In this document: positions 25,919 to 32,743 of the stretch, one piece after another | Layout: every line of letters begins with the position of its first letter | Numbering within the stretch: the stretch's first letter is position 1 | DNA from: a virus | Virus record (IMG/VR): IMGVR_UViG_3300042515_000013 | Location: 1 to 36,692 of that record | Direction: 5' to 3' (one strand) | DNA length: 36,692 nt | Translations under genes and position numbers: made by a program | Notes under the pieces: model-generated | Told to the model about the DNA's origin: nothing | The model's input: only the letters and a program-made list of their open reading frames with translations | Database searches by the model: none

Positions 25919-26884
25919 TTACGTCGGTATTTGCGTCCAAACTACTGTACTGCCATCAGCTATTTGCATCCAGCTATCCGCTTGTGCATCGTCTACAGCT
26001 TGCCAGTTCGGGGTTTGATTGTCGTTCACTGCCGTCCATACCCCCGCCTGCGCATCATTTACAGCCTGCCAGTCTGGTGTTTGGGTATCATTAATCTGGC
26101 TCCAAACCAAGGGGGTTGTAATTATTCCGGTGGCTTCTACACCAACAGGGAATACTTTACAACCAGCTACTGTAGTAGCTGTGCCTATGGAGCCGGTAGC
26201 GCTGACCCCTAATATGGGTACTCGGATAGAGTTAAGGATAACGACATTACCGAGCGTGGCGGACCCTTCCACCCCGGACAAGAAGACCGTACCCTTGGAC
26301 GTAATTGCGACTGTGCCGATGTCACCGGTAGCGGCTACCCCAGTGGGGGTGGCATTAGCAGATGCGTTGGTTGTGACAGAGCCAACAGAGGCTATGGCTT
26401 CTTCGCCGGTCTCAATTACGACACCAGCACCCATAACCTTTACGGGGCTAACTTGGCCCACACCCTCCACGCCGGAGGGAGAAATTACGGCTTTGGCAAC
26501 AACAGAAGCCGTGCCAACATCACCGGTAGCAGACACCCCAATAGCAGTGACATTAGAAGATGCGCGAGCCTGCGCAGTCCCGATAGCGCCTACGGCTTCT
26601 ACACCAGTTGCAAGAATGTAGCTGTTGGCTACCACTGATACGGTGCCAACTTGCCCCGCACCTTCTACACCAGAAGGAAATACATTACCCTTGGCCGTTG
26701 TGGTAACTGTACCGACAGCGCCTGTGGCGGATACTCCGGTAACAAATACGTTTGTTTGGAGCACGAAGGTGCAGGGGTCTACTGATGAACCCCAATCTCC
26801 ACGCCCCCAAACACCCCACCCCCAACCGTAGCCGTTAGAAGTTTCAGCATAGACGCCCGTAACTGTTACGGAGACGCCTGCCAT
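25919..26884 (-). CDS. Beta-repeat protein with C-terminal 11-residue Trp repeat
   Basis: The 321-residue product starts with MAGVSVTVTGVYAETSNGYG and a Gly/Trp-rich patch GWGWGVWGRGDWGSS. Residues 45-255 hold imperfect repeats of about 18 to 20 residues, with GVSATGAVGT, GVEGAGQVGT, GVEAVGAIGT and similar blocks, so it is probably an extended beta-repeat protein. Residues 261-321 carry six tryptophans exactly 11 residues apart (261, 272, 283, 294, 305, 316) in units such as WQAVNDAQAGV. It lies directly upstream (in transcription) of the tail fibre and downstream of the lysis genes. A role in fibre attachment or a short spike is plausible from context. No characterised family was recognised. 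Confidence 0.65.
   Translation of the reverse strand: MAGVSVTVTGVYAETSNGYGWGWGVWGRGDWGSSVDPCTFVLQTNVFVTGVSATGAVGTVTTTAKGNVFPSGVEGAGQVGTVSVVANSYILATGVEAVGAIGTAQARASSNVTAIGVSATGDVGTASVVAKAVISPSGVEGVGQVSPVKVMGAGVVIETGEEAIASVGSVTTNASANATPTGVAATGDIGTVAITSKGTVFLSGVEGSATLGNVVILNSIRVPILGVSATGSIGTATTVAGCKVFPVGVEATGIITTPLVWSQINDTQTPDWQAVNDAQAGVWTAVNDNQTPNWQAVDDAQADSWMQIADGSTVVWTQIPT
25922..26104 (-). repeat. Exact 33-bp (11-aa) Trp repeat, five and a half copies
   Basis: The C-terminus of the 321-residue protein reads in 11-residue units each starting with W, two residues, I or V, one residue, and N, D or a polar residue. The units begin WSQINDTQTPD, WQAVNDAQAGV, WTAVNDNQTPN, WQAVDDAQADS, WMQIADGSTVV and WTQIPT. 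Confidence 0.95.
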
Positions 26885-26886
26885 GG

Positions 26887-27066
26887 CTACCCGCTAAGGT
26901 ACTGCGATAGAACAGTAGCCAATGTACCTATAATAGCGAGTGCAGCTGCCAGTCTAGCTTTCCAACCGAGCGCGGGCTTTGGGTCTTCCATCGGCAAGAT
27001 TTTACCTGCGGCTTTCTTAAGGAGTGCCTTCTCGGCTTCCCCCTTCAATGTGCTTTTCCAGTCCAT
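26887..27066 (-). CDS. Small protein with C-terminal membrane segment
   Basis: The product is 59 residues from ATG 27066, chosen over the in-frame start at 27087 because AAGGAG lies seven bases before it and there is no overlap with the endolysin gene. It has an amphipathic basic N-terminus (DWKSTLKGEAEKALLKKAAG) and one hydrophobic C-terminal helix (RLAAALAIIGTLATVLSQYL). It sits directly downstream of the endolysin. It could be an accessory holin or another membrane protein of the lysis cassette. The single-TM topology is seen; the function is inferred and uncertain. Confidence 0.55.
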   Translation of the reverse strand: MDWKSTLKGEAEKALLKKAAGKILPMEDPKPALGWKARLAAALAIIGTLATVLSQYLSG

Positions 27067-27077
27067 CGTCGTTCTCC

Positions 27078-27689
27078 TTATAACCAAGCAGCATATTTCT
27101 TGGTCTTCAGTTTACGGTCGTCGAGGCCGTGTGTACCACCATTAATACGCTTTGTCAGTGCAAGGATTGCAGCGTCGTTGATGCCTTGGTCGCAGATGCC
27201 CCAAAGTTTGTTCTTGTCGAAGAACCACAAAGCGCTCTCAAAGGCGAGTTCTGTGGCGACAATGTCGGGGTTATCCATGATGTCTGGGCGACCGATATAG
27301 TCGGAGAACGCTTTGAAATTCGACTTGCCCGTTAATTGGAGCGCCCCTCGGCCTCGGAAAGCGAAACCTTCGCCGGACGCTTCGTCGCCATTACCCATGC
27401 GGTTTGCATAGACCCGGTTGGCAATTTTTGCAGGCTTGCGCTCATAAGCCTTGGCCAGCGCATCGGTCGGGAAGTACTTGCCGAAGATACCGCGCAGCCC
27501 CTTTGCACCGTAGTTCAGGTTCTCGCTGAACGCCTTGAAGTTGCCCGACTCATGCGCCGTTTGAGCAAAGAAATGCGCAGCCCGATCAGGTGATAACTTA
27601 TAGTAAGCCGCAGCCGCCTTAAGTGTACCCGGACCGAATGCGCCATCTGCGGTTACCCCAATCTTCTTCTGAAGTTCTATCATGCTCAT
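27078..27689 (-). CDS. GH19-type endolysin (chitinase-like lysozyme)
   Basis: The 203-residue product starts at an ATG that overlaps the upstream stop (ATGA at 27686-27689). N-terminal residues (LQKKIGVTADGAFGPGTLKAA) resemble a short peptidoglycan-binding segment. The catalytic GH19 core follows: AHESGNFKAFSENLNY with E47 as the acid and E56 as the probable second acidic residue, and FRGRGALQLTG, the GH19 substrate-binding motif. It should cleave the glycan strand of peptidoglycan at lysis. There is no signal peptide, so release needs a holin, and two holin-like genes lie upstream. Length and motifs are typical. Identity is nearly certain. Confidence 0.93.
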   Translation of the reverse strand: MSMIELQKKIGVTADGAFGPGTLKAAAAYYKLSPDRAAHFFAQTAHESGNFKAFSENLNYGAKGLRGIFGKYFPTDALAKAYERKPAKIANRVYANRMGNGDEASGEGFAFRGRGALQLTGKSNFKAFSDYIGRPDIMDNPDIVATELAFESALWFFDKNKLWGICDQGINDAAILALTKRINGGTHGLDDRKLKTKKYAAWL

Positions 27690-28195
27690 TTGCCAGCACT
27701 CCGCCAGTCAGGAAAGTCGTTTTCGTCAACCACGCCGTCGCCGTTCGCGTCATAGCGCAGGTCGTTACGGTACTTCTCCCATGGCTCCATGTCATCGTCG
27801 TCATCGTCATCTGCATAAACGACACCAGTAGGAAGTGTGCGGTCAATCGCGTTCTCGTAGATAGGCTCTGGTGCAGGAGCGGGCGCTTCTGGCTCCGGTG
27901 CGACTTCTGGCTCTGGTGCAGGCGCTTCCGGTTCTTTGTCACGCGCATTGGCGTTGAGGCTCAGACCGCCCAGCAGACCGACAAACGCACCGATGATGGT
28001 CTGGAACGCAGGGTTAATCATCTCAAGGACGGCAGTGCTATCCACTACGTCATTAGGCACAAACATACCGACAACAAGCGCCAGCACGACGACAAGTATA
28101 ACCGCAGAAAGCGTGACGATTGCCACGCGCACAACAAACTCAACGGTGTCATTGACGCCGTCGCTCTTGCTCTCAAAACTATTCAGGAAGCTCAT
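27686..28195 (-). CDS. Holin-like membrane protein with Pro/Glu linker and EF-hand-like loop
   Basis: The 169-residue product starts at ATG 28195 (the longer frame from 28267 runs deep into the previous gene). A first TM spans about 20-46 and a second about 58-82 (EMINPAFQTIIGAFVGLLGG). The rest is cytoplasmic or periplasmic: a Pro/Glu-rich stretch 88-112, an Asp run 129-135, and a loop D149-A-N151-G-D153-G-V-V-D-E-N-D160 that fits an EF-hand or dockerin-type calcium-binding loop. It overlaps the upstream 92-residue gene by 17 bases and the endolysin by 4. The second TM resembles that of the neighbour. Two-TM membrane proteins beside endolysins are usually holins; the calcium-like loop is an unusual addition. 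Confidence 0.65.
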   Translation of the reverse strand: MSFLNSFESKSDGVNDTVEFVVRVAIVTLSAVILVVVLALVVGMFVPNDVVDSTAVLEMINPAFQTIIGAFVGLLGGLSLNANARDKEPEAPAPEPEVAPEPEAPAPAPEPIYENAIDRTLPTGVVYADDDDDDDMEPWEKYRNDLRYDANGDGVVDENDFPDWRSAGK

Positions 28196-28457
28196 CTTCT
28201 TCGTCCTTCTTCTTTTGCATAGCGCCGCTGCCCTGCCCCGCCATAAGTCCTGCCAACGCCCCGACAATGAACGTCGCTATCGGGTTAATCAACTTGAAAA
28301 ACTCAGCGTCGTTGGGGGACTGGCCCTCCATCGGCTGCGATACAAACACCAGCGAGTACAGCACGGTTGCAACGATGAACGTCAGCGTCAGCGACAGCAC
28401 AATGCCGACAATGAACCGCAGCAGTTCCTCTGGCGACCAATCTTTAGTGGGCTTCAT
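28179..28457 (-). CDS. Holin-like two-TM membrane protein
   Basis: The 92-residue product has an N-terminal cytoplasmic segment, TM1 about 12-38 (LLRFIVGIVLSLTLTFIVAT) and TM2 about 55-75 (KLINPIATFIVGALAGLMAG), then a charged tail (QKKKDEEDELPE). This is a common holin layout. It overlaps the lipoprotein gene by 14 bases upstream and the 169-residue gene by 17 downstream. Together with the endolysin it forms a compact lysis group. It might also be an antiholin to its neighbour. The assignment rests on topology and position, not on a family motif. Confidence 0.65.
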   Translation of the reverse strand: MKPTKDWSPEELLRFIVGIVLSLTLTFIVATVLYSLVFVSQPMEGQSPNDAEFFKLINPIATFIVGALAGLMAGQGSGAMQKKKDEEDELPE

Positions 28458-28632
28458 GCTCTTGCTCTTCGCCGGTATTTATTAACCATTCAGTGCAGTA
28501 GCCCATAGCGATACACTTGGGCTTCTTGCAGATTTCCTCCTGCCAGTTCTCAGGGTCTTGGCAGTCATAGCGGTAGCGGTCTTGACAACCTGTAAGCGCC
28601 ACTAGTGCCAGCAATAAAATACTTACCCGCAC
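28444..28632 (-). CDS. Cys-rich small lipoprotein, possible spanin-type or envelope lipoprotein
   Basis: The 62-residue product starts at GTG 28632 with GGGAG seven bases upstream. It has a short basic start, a hydrophobic core (SILLLALVAL) and a lipobox LTGC with the modified cysteine C16, so it should be an outer- or inner-membrane lipoprotein. The mature part has four more cysteines (C24, C35, C40, C46), enough for two disulfides. The gene lies upstream of the two holin-like genes, a place where phages often carry an o-spanin. It is too short and too Cys-rich for a typical Rz1, and no i-spanin partner with a long coiled coil is obvious. Spanin is a weak guess; lipoprotein is strong. Confidence 0.7.
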   Translation of the reverse strand: MRVSILLLALVALTGCQDRYRYDCQDPENWQEEICKKPKCIAMGYCTEWLINTGEEQEHEAH

Positions 28633-28655
28633 GATGTAACTCCCGACTTAAGCTA

Positions 28656-29129
28656 CTACGCAATCCGAATGATTGCGGTGGTGTTTGTAGCTGTAGGAAA
28701 TACGATGGTGAAATCGCCGTCTGTCGAGGTTTTGTCCGAACCAAAGTCCAGCGCGCACACAGCAGCGTTCGTCAGCGTAGTGTTAGCATTGGAGTTAGCC
28801 GAAGGCGTGTTATTATAGATAAGCGCGCCACGTGCCGTGATTGTCGCATTTGCGAAAGTCAGGTCGGAAAAGTCCGTGAAACCTACGCCGGTAGATGCGT
28901 TATTGTTCGAAGTTACGACCCCAAGCCGCGTCAGCGTGCCACCACCAGCGGTGTAGTTAGTACCGGTGACTTCGTTAGACGCAGTATACGCAGTCGTGTT
29001 GGCGTCGATTGTAGCCGACGAAGTATAGAGCGCGAGCTTGAAGGTGTCGCCACCTGTTACGCGAAAGTCGTGTACAGCGAGCATAAGCTCAGCTTTGAAA
29101 CTAGTGCACATTGCTTGGGTTATCGGCAT
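28656..29129 (-). CDS. Conserved phage protein, probably structural
   Basis: The 157-residue product starts at ATG 29129, with GGAGG upstream. It begins TQAMCTSFKAELMLAVHDF, then a beta-rich body (FKLALYTSSATIDANTTAYT, EVTGTNYTAGG, LTFANATITARGALIYNNT) and ends VFPTATNTTAIIRIA. The composition (Thr, Asn, Ala, Ser) and a beta sandwich-like strand order match virion proteins found in many phages that have no known function; one recurring name is phage structural protein. Its place between adaptor genes and the lysis cassette agrees with a tail-associated protein. Nothing catalytic is visible. Confidence 0.6.
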   Translation of the reverse strand: MPITQAMCTSFKAELMLAVHDFRVTGGDTFKLALYTSSATIDANTTAYTASNEVTGTNYTAGGGTLTRLGVVTSNNNASTGVGFTDFSDLTFANATITARGALIYNNTPSANSNANTTLTNAAVCALDFGSDKTSTDGDFTIVFPTATNTTAIIRIA

Positions 29130-29141
29130 ATCATGGCCTCC

Positions 29142-29426
29142 TTATGTATCGAGTATTGAGGTAAGCTCTGGATACCCCGCCCGTTTGAACTTGCTAACCA
29201 GAGTTACGTTATGTGACCGCACGGCCTCGTGCATATAGTGCACAAGCACCTGACGGATGCTGTCTTTGAAGGCTTCAGCTTGGTCACGAATAGCTGGGTG
29301 CGCTTCACTACCTACGTAGATAATCTTATCTAGCGCACGCTCGGCAACTTCCTCGGGCGTGAAACCACGACCTTCGGTTGTCATAACCATGACGTTGCCA
29401 ATAGTTGCTGAAACTGCGTCGAACAT
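29142..29426 (-). CDS. Conserved small phage protein of unknown function
   Basis: The 94-residue product has AGGAGGT in front of its ATG, a very strong ribosome site. The centre contains TTEGRGFTPEEVAERALDKI, then HPAIRDQAEAFKDSIRQVLVHYMHEAV, a largely helical protein. I know this pattern from many aquatic phages, always as hypothetical, next to the adaptor protein. It may be a head-tail or DNA-packaging accessory, but there is no direct sign. Sits between the 226-residue adaptor and the 157-residue structural protein. Confidence 0.65.
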   Translation of the reverse strand: MFDAVSATIGNVMVMTTEGRGFTPEEVAERALDKIIYVGSEAHPAIRDQAEAFKDSIRQVLVHYMHEAVRSHNVTLVSKFKRAGYPELTSILDT

Positions 29427-29435
29427 TTATACCTC

Positions 29436-30116
29436 CTACACGACCGGATAGCGTGCTTGGCCACTACGGTACATATCTTGACGATTTTTACCTTCACCAA
29501 GCTGTTTGAGTAGTGCCATCGCTTCAGTGTAACGCTTCTGATATTCAGCGTTGATGTCCTGCTCACCCTTCATAAAGATGTACGCCTCAATGAGCGCGCC
29601 ATAGAGCAATGCGCTATCGAAGTTATCGCCCAACCACGACGTACCAGCAGTCACAATCGAAGGCGGGTAGTAGAAGTAGTGCAGTTCGACGGAATAATTA
29701 GCGTCCGGCGTCGGCCCCAAGATGTACGAGTTCTCGTCAAAGTAGGCGTAGTGTGTAGGTATGCCTTCCTCGTCTGGGTTCGGAAACGACTGCCGGATAA
29801 AGCTGACGTCCTTGTTGAGCAAATACTCATACCGCCCTGTGGCGTCGATGACAGCCATGGAGAAGTTAGCCAGCCAGTCTGAAGGTACAGACAGGTATTT
29901 ATTACCTGACGTCATGTTACCCGTCACGTTCTTACGCAGGTCAAGCAACTGCACCGTGTTAAAGATGCGCTGCTCAGCCTGTTCGATGAACGTGTTAATC
30001 TGCTCGGTAGACGTCAAAGTCACCGGAGTGGTGCCGTCAGAGCCGGTCCACGAAGTGTTGGGAAAGTCGTTTTCGACGTACCCTTTGATTGTCTCGAACA
30101 GTTCAGCGTAATTCAT
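29436..30116 (-). CDS. Head-tail adaptor protein (SU10-like)
   Basis: The 226-residue product starts at an ATG overlapping the TAA of the upstream 46-residue gene (TAATG). The motif series INTFIEQAEQRIFNTVQLLDLRKNVTG, YLSVPSDWL, YAYFDENSYILGPTPDANYSVELHYFYYP and ALLYGALIEAYIFMKGEQDINAEYQKRYTEAMALLKQLGEG is characteristic of phage adaptor proteins of the phage SU10 type, which bind below the portal and carry the tail. The C-terminal helix is where the next ring would attach. With the 236-residue protein it forms two connector-like layers. I am confident of the adaptor family, less so of which ring it is. Confidence 0.8.
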   Translation of the reverse strand: MNYAELFETIKGYVENDFPNTSWTGSDGTTPVTLTSTEQINTFIEQAEQRIFNTVQLLDLRKNVTGNMTSGNKYLSVPSDWLANFSMAVIDATGRYEYLLNKDVSFIRQSFPNPDEEGIPTHYAYFDENSYILGPTPDANYSVELHYFYYPPSIVTAGTSWLGDNFDSALLYGALIEAYIFMKGEQDINAEYQKRYTEAMALLKQLGEGKNRQDMYRSGQARYPVV

Positions 30117-30256
30117 TAGCCCAACTTCTTGCTGCTATGCGTGCCCTTAGTCGCTGCACCTGTACCGCGAGTCTTCACAGTCTGAGTGTTAGCTACGTTG
30201 TTTGGGTAGCCCGAATTGTTCTTCACAATCGGCACCGTCTTTGGTTTGTAGTCCAT
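30116..30256 (-). CDS. 46-residue small basic conserved protein
   Basis: The product is chosen from ATG 30256, just after the upstream gene stop (TGA at 30258-30260), rather than from a longer frame that begins inside that gene. It contains TVKTRGTGAATKG, an element found near the ends of other short phage proteins, and is strongly basic. It overlaps the adaptor start by one base (TAATG). No fold or function can be assigned. Confidence 0.6.
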   Translation of the reverse strand: MDYKPKTVPIVKNNSGYPNNVANTQTVKTRGTGAATKGTHSSKKLG

Positions 30257-30257
30257 A

Positions 30258-30449
30258 TCATTTACCCCGCGAAGATGACTTCTGGTTGGCGACTTTGGCA
30301 AGATTACGACCCAGCGCCTTCATCTGCGCATTGGTTTTGCCGCCCTTAGCCATCTTAGTCAGAGGCTTACCCTTGTGCATTGCGCGCTCGTGCTTGTGCA
30401 CGGCCTTCGCTGCGGTAGCCTTGTCCTGCTTCAAATCTTTCTTATCCAT
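30258..30449 (-). CDS. 63-residue basic protein with MAKGG motif
   Basis: The start is ATG 30449; an earlier GTG at 30452 overlaps the previous stop (TAG-TG). The product is Lys/Ala-rich, with a charged helix DKKDLKQDKATAAKAVHKHERAMHKGK, then LTKMAKGGKTNAQ and a basic end NQKSSSRGK. MAKGG is shared with other late proteins (see findings). It may contact DNA or a capsid surface, from charge only. Function unknown. Confidence 0.65.
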   Translation of the reverse strand: MDKKDLKQDKATAAKAVHKHERAMHKGKPLTKMAKGGKTNAQMKALGRNLAKVANQKSSSRGK

Positions 30450-30451
30450 CA

Positions 30452-30844
30452 CTAATTCTCCGTCTCAATCGTTACGGTCCCTACTTGACCATTGCCTAAT
30501 AGCGTATTTGGAAGCCCAAATAAACCCAAAGGATTATTTAGCCCTACCGGGGCCCACCCCCACTGGATTACACGGCTACCGTCAGTTGGGTTGTTGTTCA
30601 CGTTCAGACCTGCTTGGTTATAGCTGTTGTCTGGGCGAGGGTCGCGTAGCGCCTGTGGGTCATCCACTGGGTACATACCCAACTGAAGCTGCGGCTGGTC
30701 CGGTTCCCAGCATGTGGGGCACACGAGAATGTTGACGTTCTTGGTCTTAATGACGAGCCGCTTGAGCTCCTTAAGCTTGTAGCGAAAGTTACAGCGGTCG
30801 CATTGGGCGATTGCCCATTTACCGGAAGCGAACCGATTAGGCAC
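30452..30844 (-). CDS. Zinc-ribbon phage protein, probable virion component
   Basis: The 130-residue product starts at GTG 30844, three bases after the adaptor stop. Two cysteine pairs, C15-x-x-C18 (CDRC) and C42-x-x-C45 (CPTC), make a treble-clef-like zinc ribbon. Downstream is WEPDQPQLQLGMYPVDDPQA followed by LRDPRPD, a sequence that recurs in phages that carry this neighbourhood, and a Gly/Asn-rich C-terminus ending in VGTVTIETEN. The zinc site suggests a small folded core that links to nucleic acid or to other virion proteins. It lies between the two adaptor proteins. No enzyme activity is implied. Confidence 0.75.
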   Translation of the reverse strand: MPNRFASGKWAIAQCDRCNFRYKLKELKRLVIKTKNVNILVCPTCWEPDQPQLQLGMYPVDDPQALRDPRPDNSYNQAGLNVNNNPTDGSRVIQWGWAPVGLNNPLGLFGLPNTLLGNGQVGTVTIETEN

Positions 30845-30847
30845 ACG

Positions 30848-31558
30848 TCACCGGAAATACTGACGAGGTGCGATACGCAACGGCGCTTTCTCGCGGTCCT
30901 CATCAGCAGCCTGCTGCCAGAGTTCTTCGTATTCAGCCTTTAGCATCGGGCTGCGCTCAAGCGCGCCGGGAACCTTTAAGGATAGGTGATACGCGAGACC
31001 AGCCACCAGACAAGGGAGGAACCTAAACGGTATATCCTGCGTAGTAACGCCATCGCCAGCATCCTGTAAACGGCGCAAGCGCCAATAGACAAAGGTGTAA
31101 AAATTGCTCTGGTCCGGTGCGGGCCAGACATTTATCTGCGGGTTTGCAACGCCATCTACCGGATAGTCTGCACCTGACTGACGGTTAATCCACACTTGGA
31201 TAGGCCGACCCTGCGCGTTCTTGTTCGGAATTGTCGAGTATGTGTCGATACTGATACGGCTAATCGTAATGTCCGTCTGCTGCTCCCCGGTTTGGGTGCG
31301 CACAACGTGCTCAAGTAGGTCTATCGTATCTACAGGCAGGTCATAAACAATCTGCCCCTGAACAAGCGGAATAGAGCCTTGCTCAATGGTCCACAGGTTA
31401 ATACCACGGTTAGCCCACTCAATAGTGAGCAGGTTGAGGCTGCGGCGCGCAGTGCGTAAGTCATAACCCGTACGAAGCTCAGCCCCACAACGCTCAAAAC
31501 TCTCTTCCACAATATCATTAAGATTTAGATTAAACGCACTAGTTCCGCTTGTGGTCAT
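30848..31558 (-). CDS. Head-tail adaptor / tail-tube A-like protein
   Basis: The 236-residue product starts at an ATG that overlaps the stop of the homing endonuclease gene (ATGA). The N-terminal half contains FNLNLNDIVEESFERCGAEL, then YDLRTARRSLNLLTIEWANRGINLWTIEQ, which is the helical base of gp4- or gp11-type short-tail proteins; then YDLPVDTIDLLEHVVRTQ, RPIQVWINR and INVWPAPDQSNFYTFVYWRLRRLQD, and finally PFRFLPCLVAGLAYHLSLKVPG. The order is that of the connector ring proteins that dock to the portal (P22 gp4 or T7 gp11 type). This is inferred from segment order. The C-terminus has a basic end APRQYFR. Confidence 0.75.
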   Translation of the reverse strand: MTTSGTSAFNLNLNDIVEESFERCGAELRTGYDLRTARRSLNLLTIEWANRGINLWTIEQGSIPLVQGQIVYDLPVDTIDLLEHVVRTQTGEQQTDITISRISIDTYSTIPNKNAQGRPIQVWINRQSGADYPVDGVANPQINVWPAPDQSNFYTFVYWRLRRLQDAGDGVTTQDIPFRFLPCLVAGLAYHLSLKVPGALERSPMLKAEYEELWQQAADEDREKAPLRIAPRQYFR

Positions 31559-32094
31559 ACGTTTATACCTTTTTCCTTGGCGCGCTTTGCCGCTAAACCA
31601 GCACGAGCCGCATCCATTCCACGTTTTTTCGCACTTAGACTAATATTCCTACGGTGCTCTTCGGTAAACACCCTACCTGTTTGCCGCTGTCGGAGTAGTT
31701 CTTTGTGTTCCGCAGTTAGAGGTTTACCCTTCTTAGCCTTAACTTTGGCCTCTTGGCATGCTGCGGACACACCGCGCTTCCTTGCTGCCTCCGACAGCTT
31801 TGCCCTAGTTTCGGGGGTAGGGTTACGCCCACCATCGCCACCATCAGTGCGATTAACCAACTCTACACCAGCGCGCCGTAGGCACTTAATAAGGCCTTGT
31901 TCGAGCATGTAGGCAGTTTTATCGTCTGAACACTCGAGAGCACCATACGACAAGTTTTCCTTACCGTGTTTAGCTACTACGTTTTTATGGTGGGGGTTGC
32001 GCTCTCCAAAATACCGCACGCGCCTCCAAGCACCTTTCCCTACATAGAAGGGGGTGCCGTCTGGTTTACAGTGGATATATGCAAAACTACCCAT
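31555..32094 (-). CDS. GIY-YIG homing endonuclease with NUMOD3 repeats
   Basis: The 179-residue product is a free-standing homing endonuclease. Residues 4-21 (FAYIHCKPDGTPFYVGKG) are the variant GIY and YIG strands, followed by a basic helix with R24-R25; E65 in AYMLEQGLIK is the likely catalytic glutamate and NRTDGGDGG (81-89) completes the core. C-terminal NUMOD3 DNA-binding repeats follow: NPTPETRAKLSEAARKRG, PLTAEHKELLRQRQTGR and FTEEHRRNISLSAKKRG. Such enzymes cut related genomes and copy themselves into the site. Both ends are coupled to neighbours: TAATG with the upstream DUF5872-type gene and ATGA with the adaptor gene. A typical mobile gene, yet neatly built into the operon. Confidence 0.92.
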   Translation of the reverse strand: MGSFAYIHCKPDGTPFYVGKGAWRRVRYFGERNPHHKNVVAKHGKENLSYGALECSDDKTAYMLEQGLIKCLRRAGVELVNRTDGGDGGRNPTPETRAKLSEAARKRGVSAACQEAKVKAKKGKPLTAEHKELLRQRQTGRVFTEEHRRNISLSAKKRGMDAARAGLAAKRAKEKGINV

Positions 32095-32489
32095 TACCTA
32101 AATTTCGCTGCCTTCTTCGCTATCGCTTTCGGCTGCTTAACGAACTGCTTGCCCGCTTTTATGCCTGCGCGTTTCGCCTTACTTGTAGCAGAGTATTCCT
32201 GCGAACTCAAAGCCTCACGTGCTTTCTTAGGCAAGTAGCGCTCGCCCGTGGCTTTTGCCCCCTGCGTAGACGGTTTACCTGACTTGGTACCCCAGTCTTC
32301 CTTAGTCCATTTCGACAAGGATTTCTGAGCTTCTGTCTTCGGGCCGCTGTAGCCACCGCCAGACTTCTTATACCGCTGCGTGGCTAGCTGAGCTTTACGG
32401 GCGGACCATTGACCTGCGTTTCCACCCTTCGTGCCAGCCTTTACGCTAGCAACGATGCGCTTCCATTTAGGTTCGTCCGACCGTGCCAT
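32094..32489 (-). CDS. DUF5872-type small basic protein
   Basis: The 131-residue product matches from memory the DUF5872 pattern: VASVKAGTKGGNAGQWSARK, then QRYKKSGGGYSGPKTEAQKS, LSKWTKEDWGTKSGKPSTQG, ATGERYLPKKAREAL and KRAGIKAGKQFVKQPKAIAKK. The protein is highly basic with a Gly/Lys pattern that suggests binding of nucleic acid. Family members occur in phages and in some cells, with unknown function. It has TAATG overlaps on both sides and sits in the run of small basic genes. Confidence 0.8.
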   Translation of the reverse strand: MARSDEPKWKRIVASVKAGTKGGNAGQWSARKAQLATQRYKKSGGGYSGPKTEAQKSLSKWTKEDWGTKSGKPSTQGAKATGERYLPKKAREALSSQEYSATSKAKRAGIKAGKQFVKQPKAIAKKAAKFR

Positions 32490-32743
32490 TACTTCTTCTT
32501 AAAGCCCTTCAGCAACTGTGCAAACCGTGCACGTTGGCCTAGCTTACCCGGAGCCTTAGCGGCCTTGGCAAGCTTACCGGCTGGGATTGGCTTGCCCTTC
32601 TTAGCACCAAGAGCCGAGCGCAACGCACCCGGCTTCTTAATAGCTTTTGATATGTCGAGTTTCGCCTCACCGCCCTTAGCCATACCTGTGGCCTTGGGCA
32701 TCTTAGCTGGGTTCATAGCCCCCATACCCCGACAGGCACGCAT
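32489..32743 (-). CDS. 84-residue basic protein with MAKGG motif
   Basis: The start at ATG 32743 shares a base with the upstream stop (TAATG). Later in-frame ATGs at 32725 and 32716 are also possible. The protein has MAKGGEAKLDISKAIKKPGA (residues 21-40) and a Lys/Ala-rich helix ending GFKKK. It is strongly basic. MAKGG is shared with other genes here. No known family recognised and no function can be assigned. Confidence 0.65.
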   Translation of the reverse strand: MRACRGMGAMNPAKMPKATGMAKGGEAKLDISKAIKKPGALRSALGAKKGKPIPAGKLAKAAKAPGKLGQRARFAQLLKGFKKK

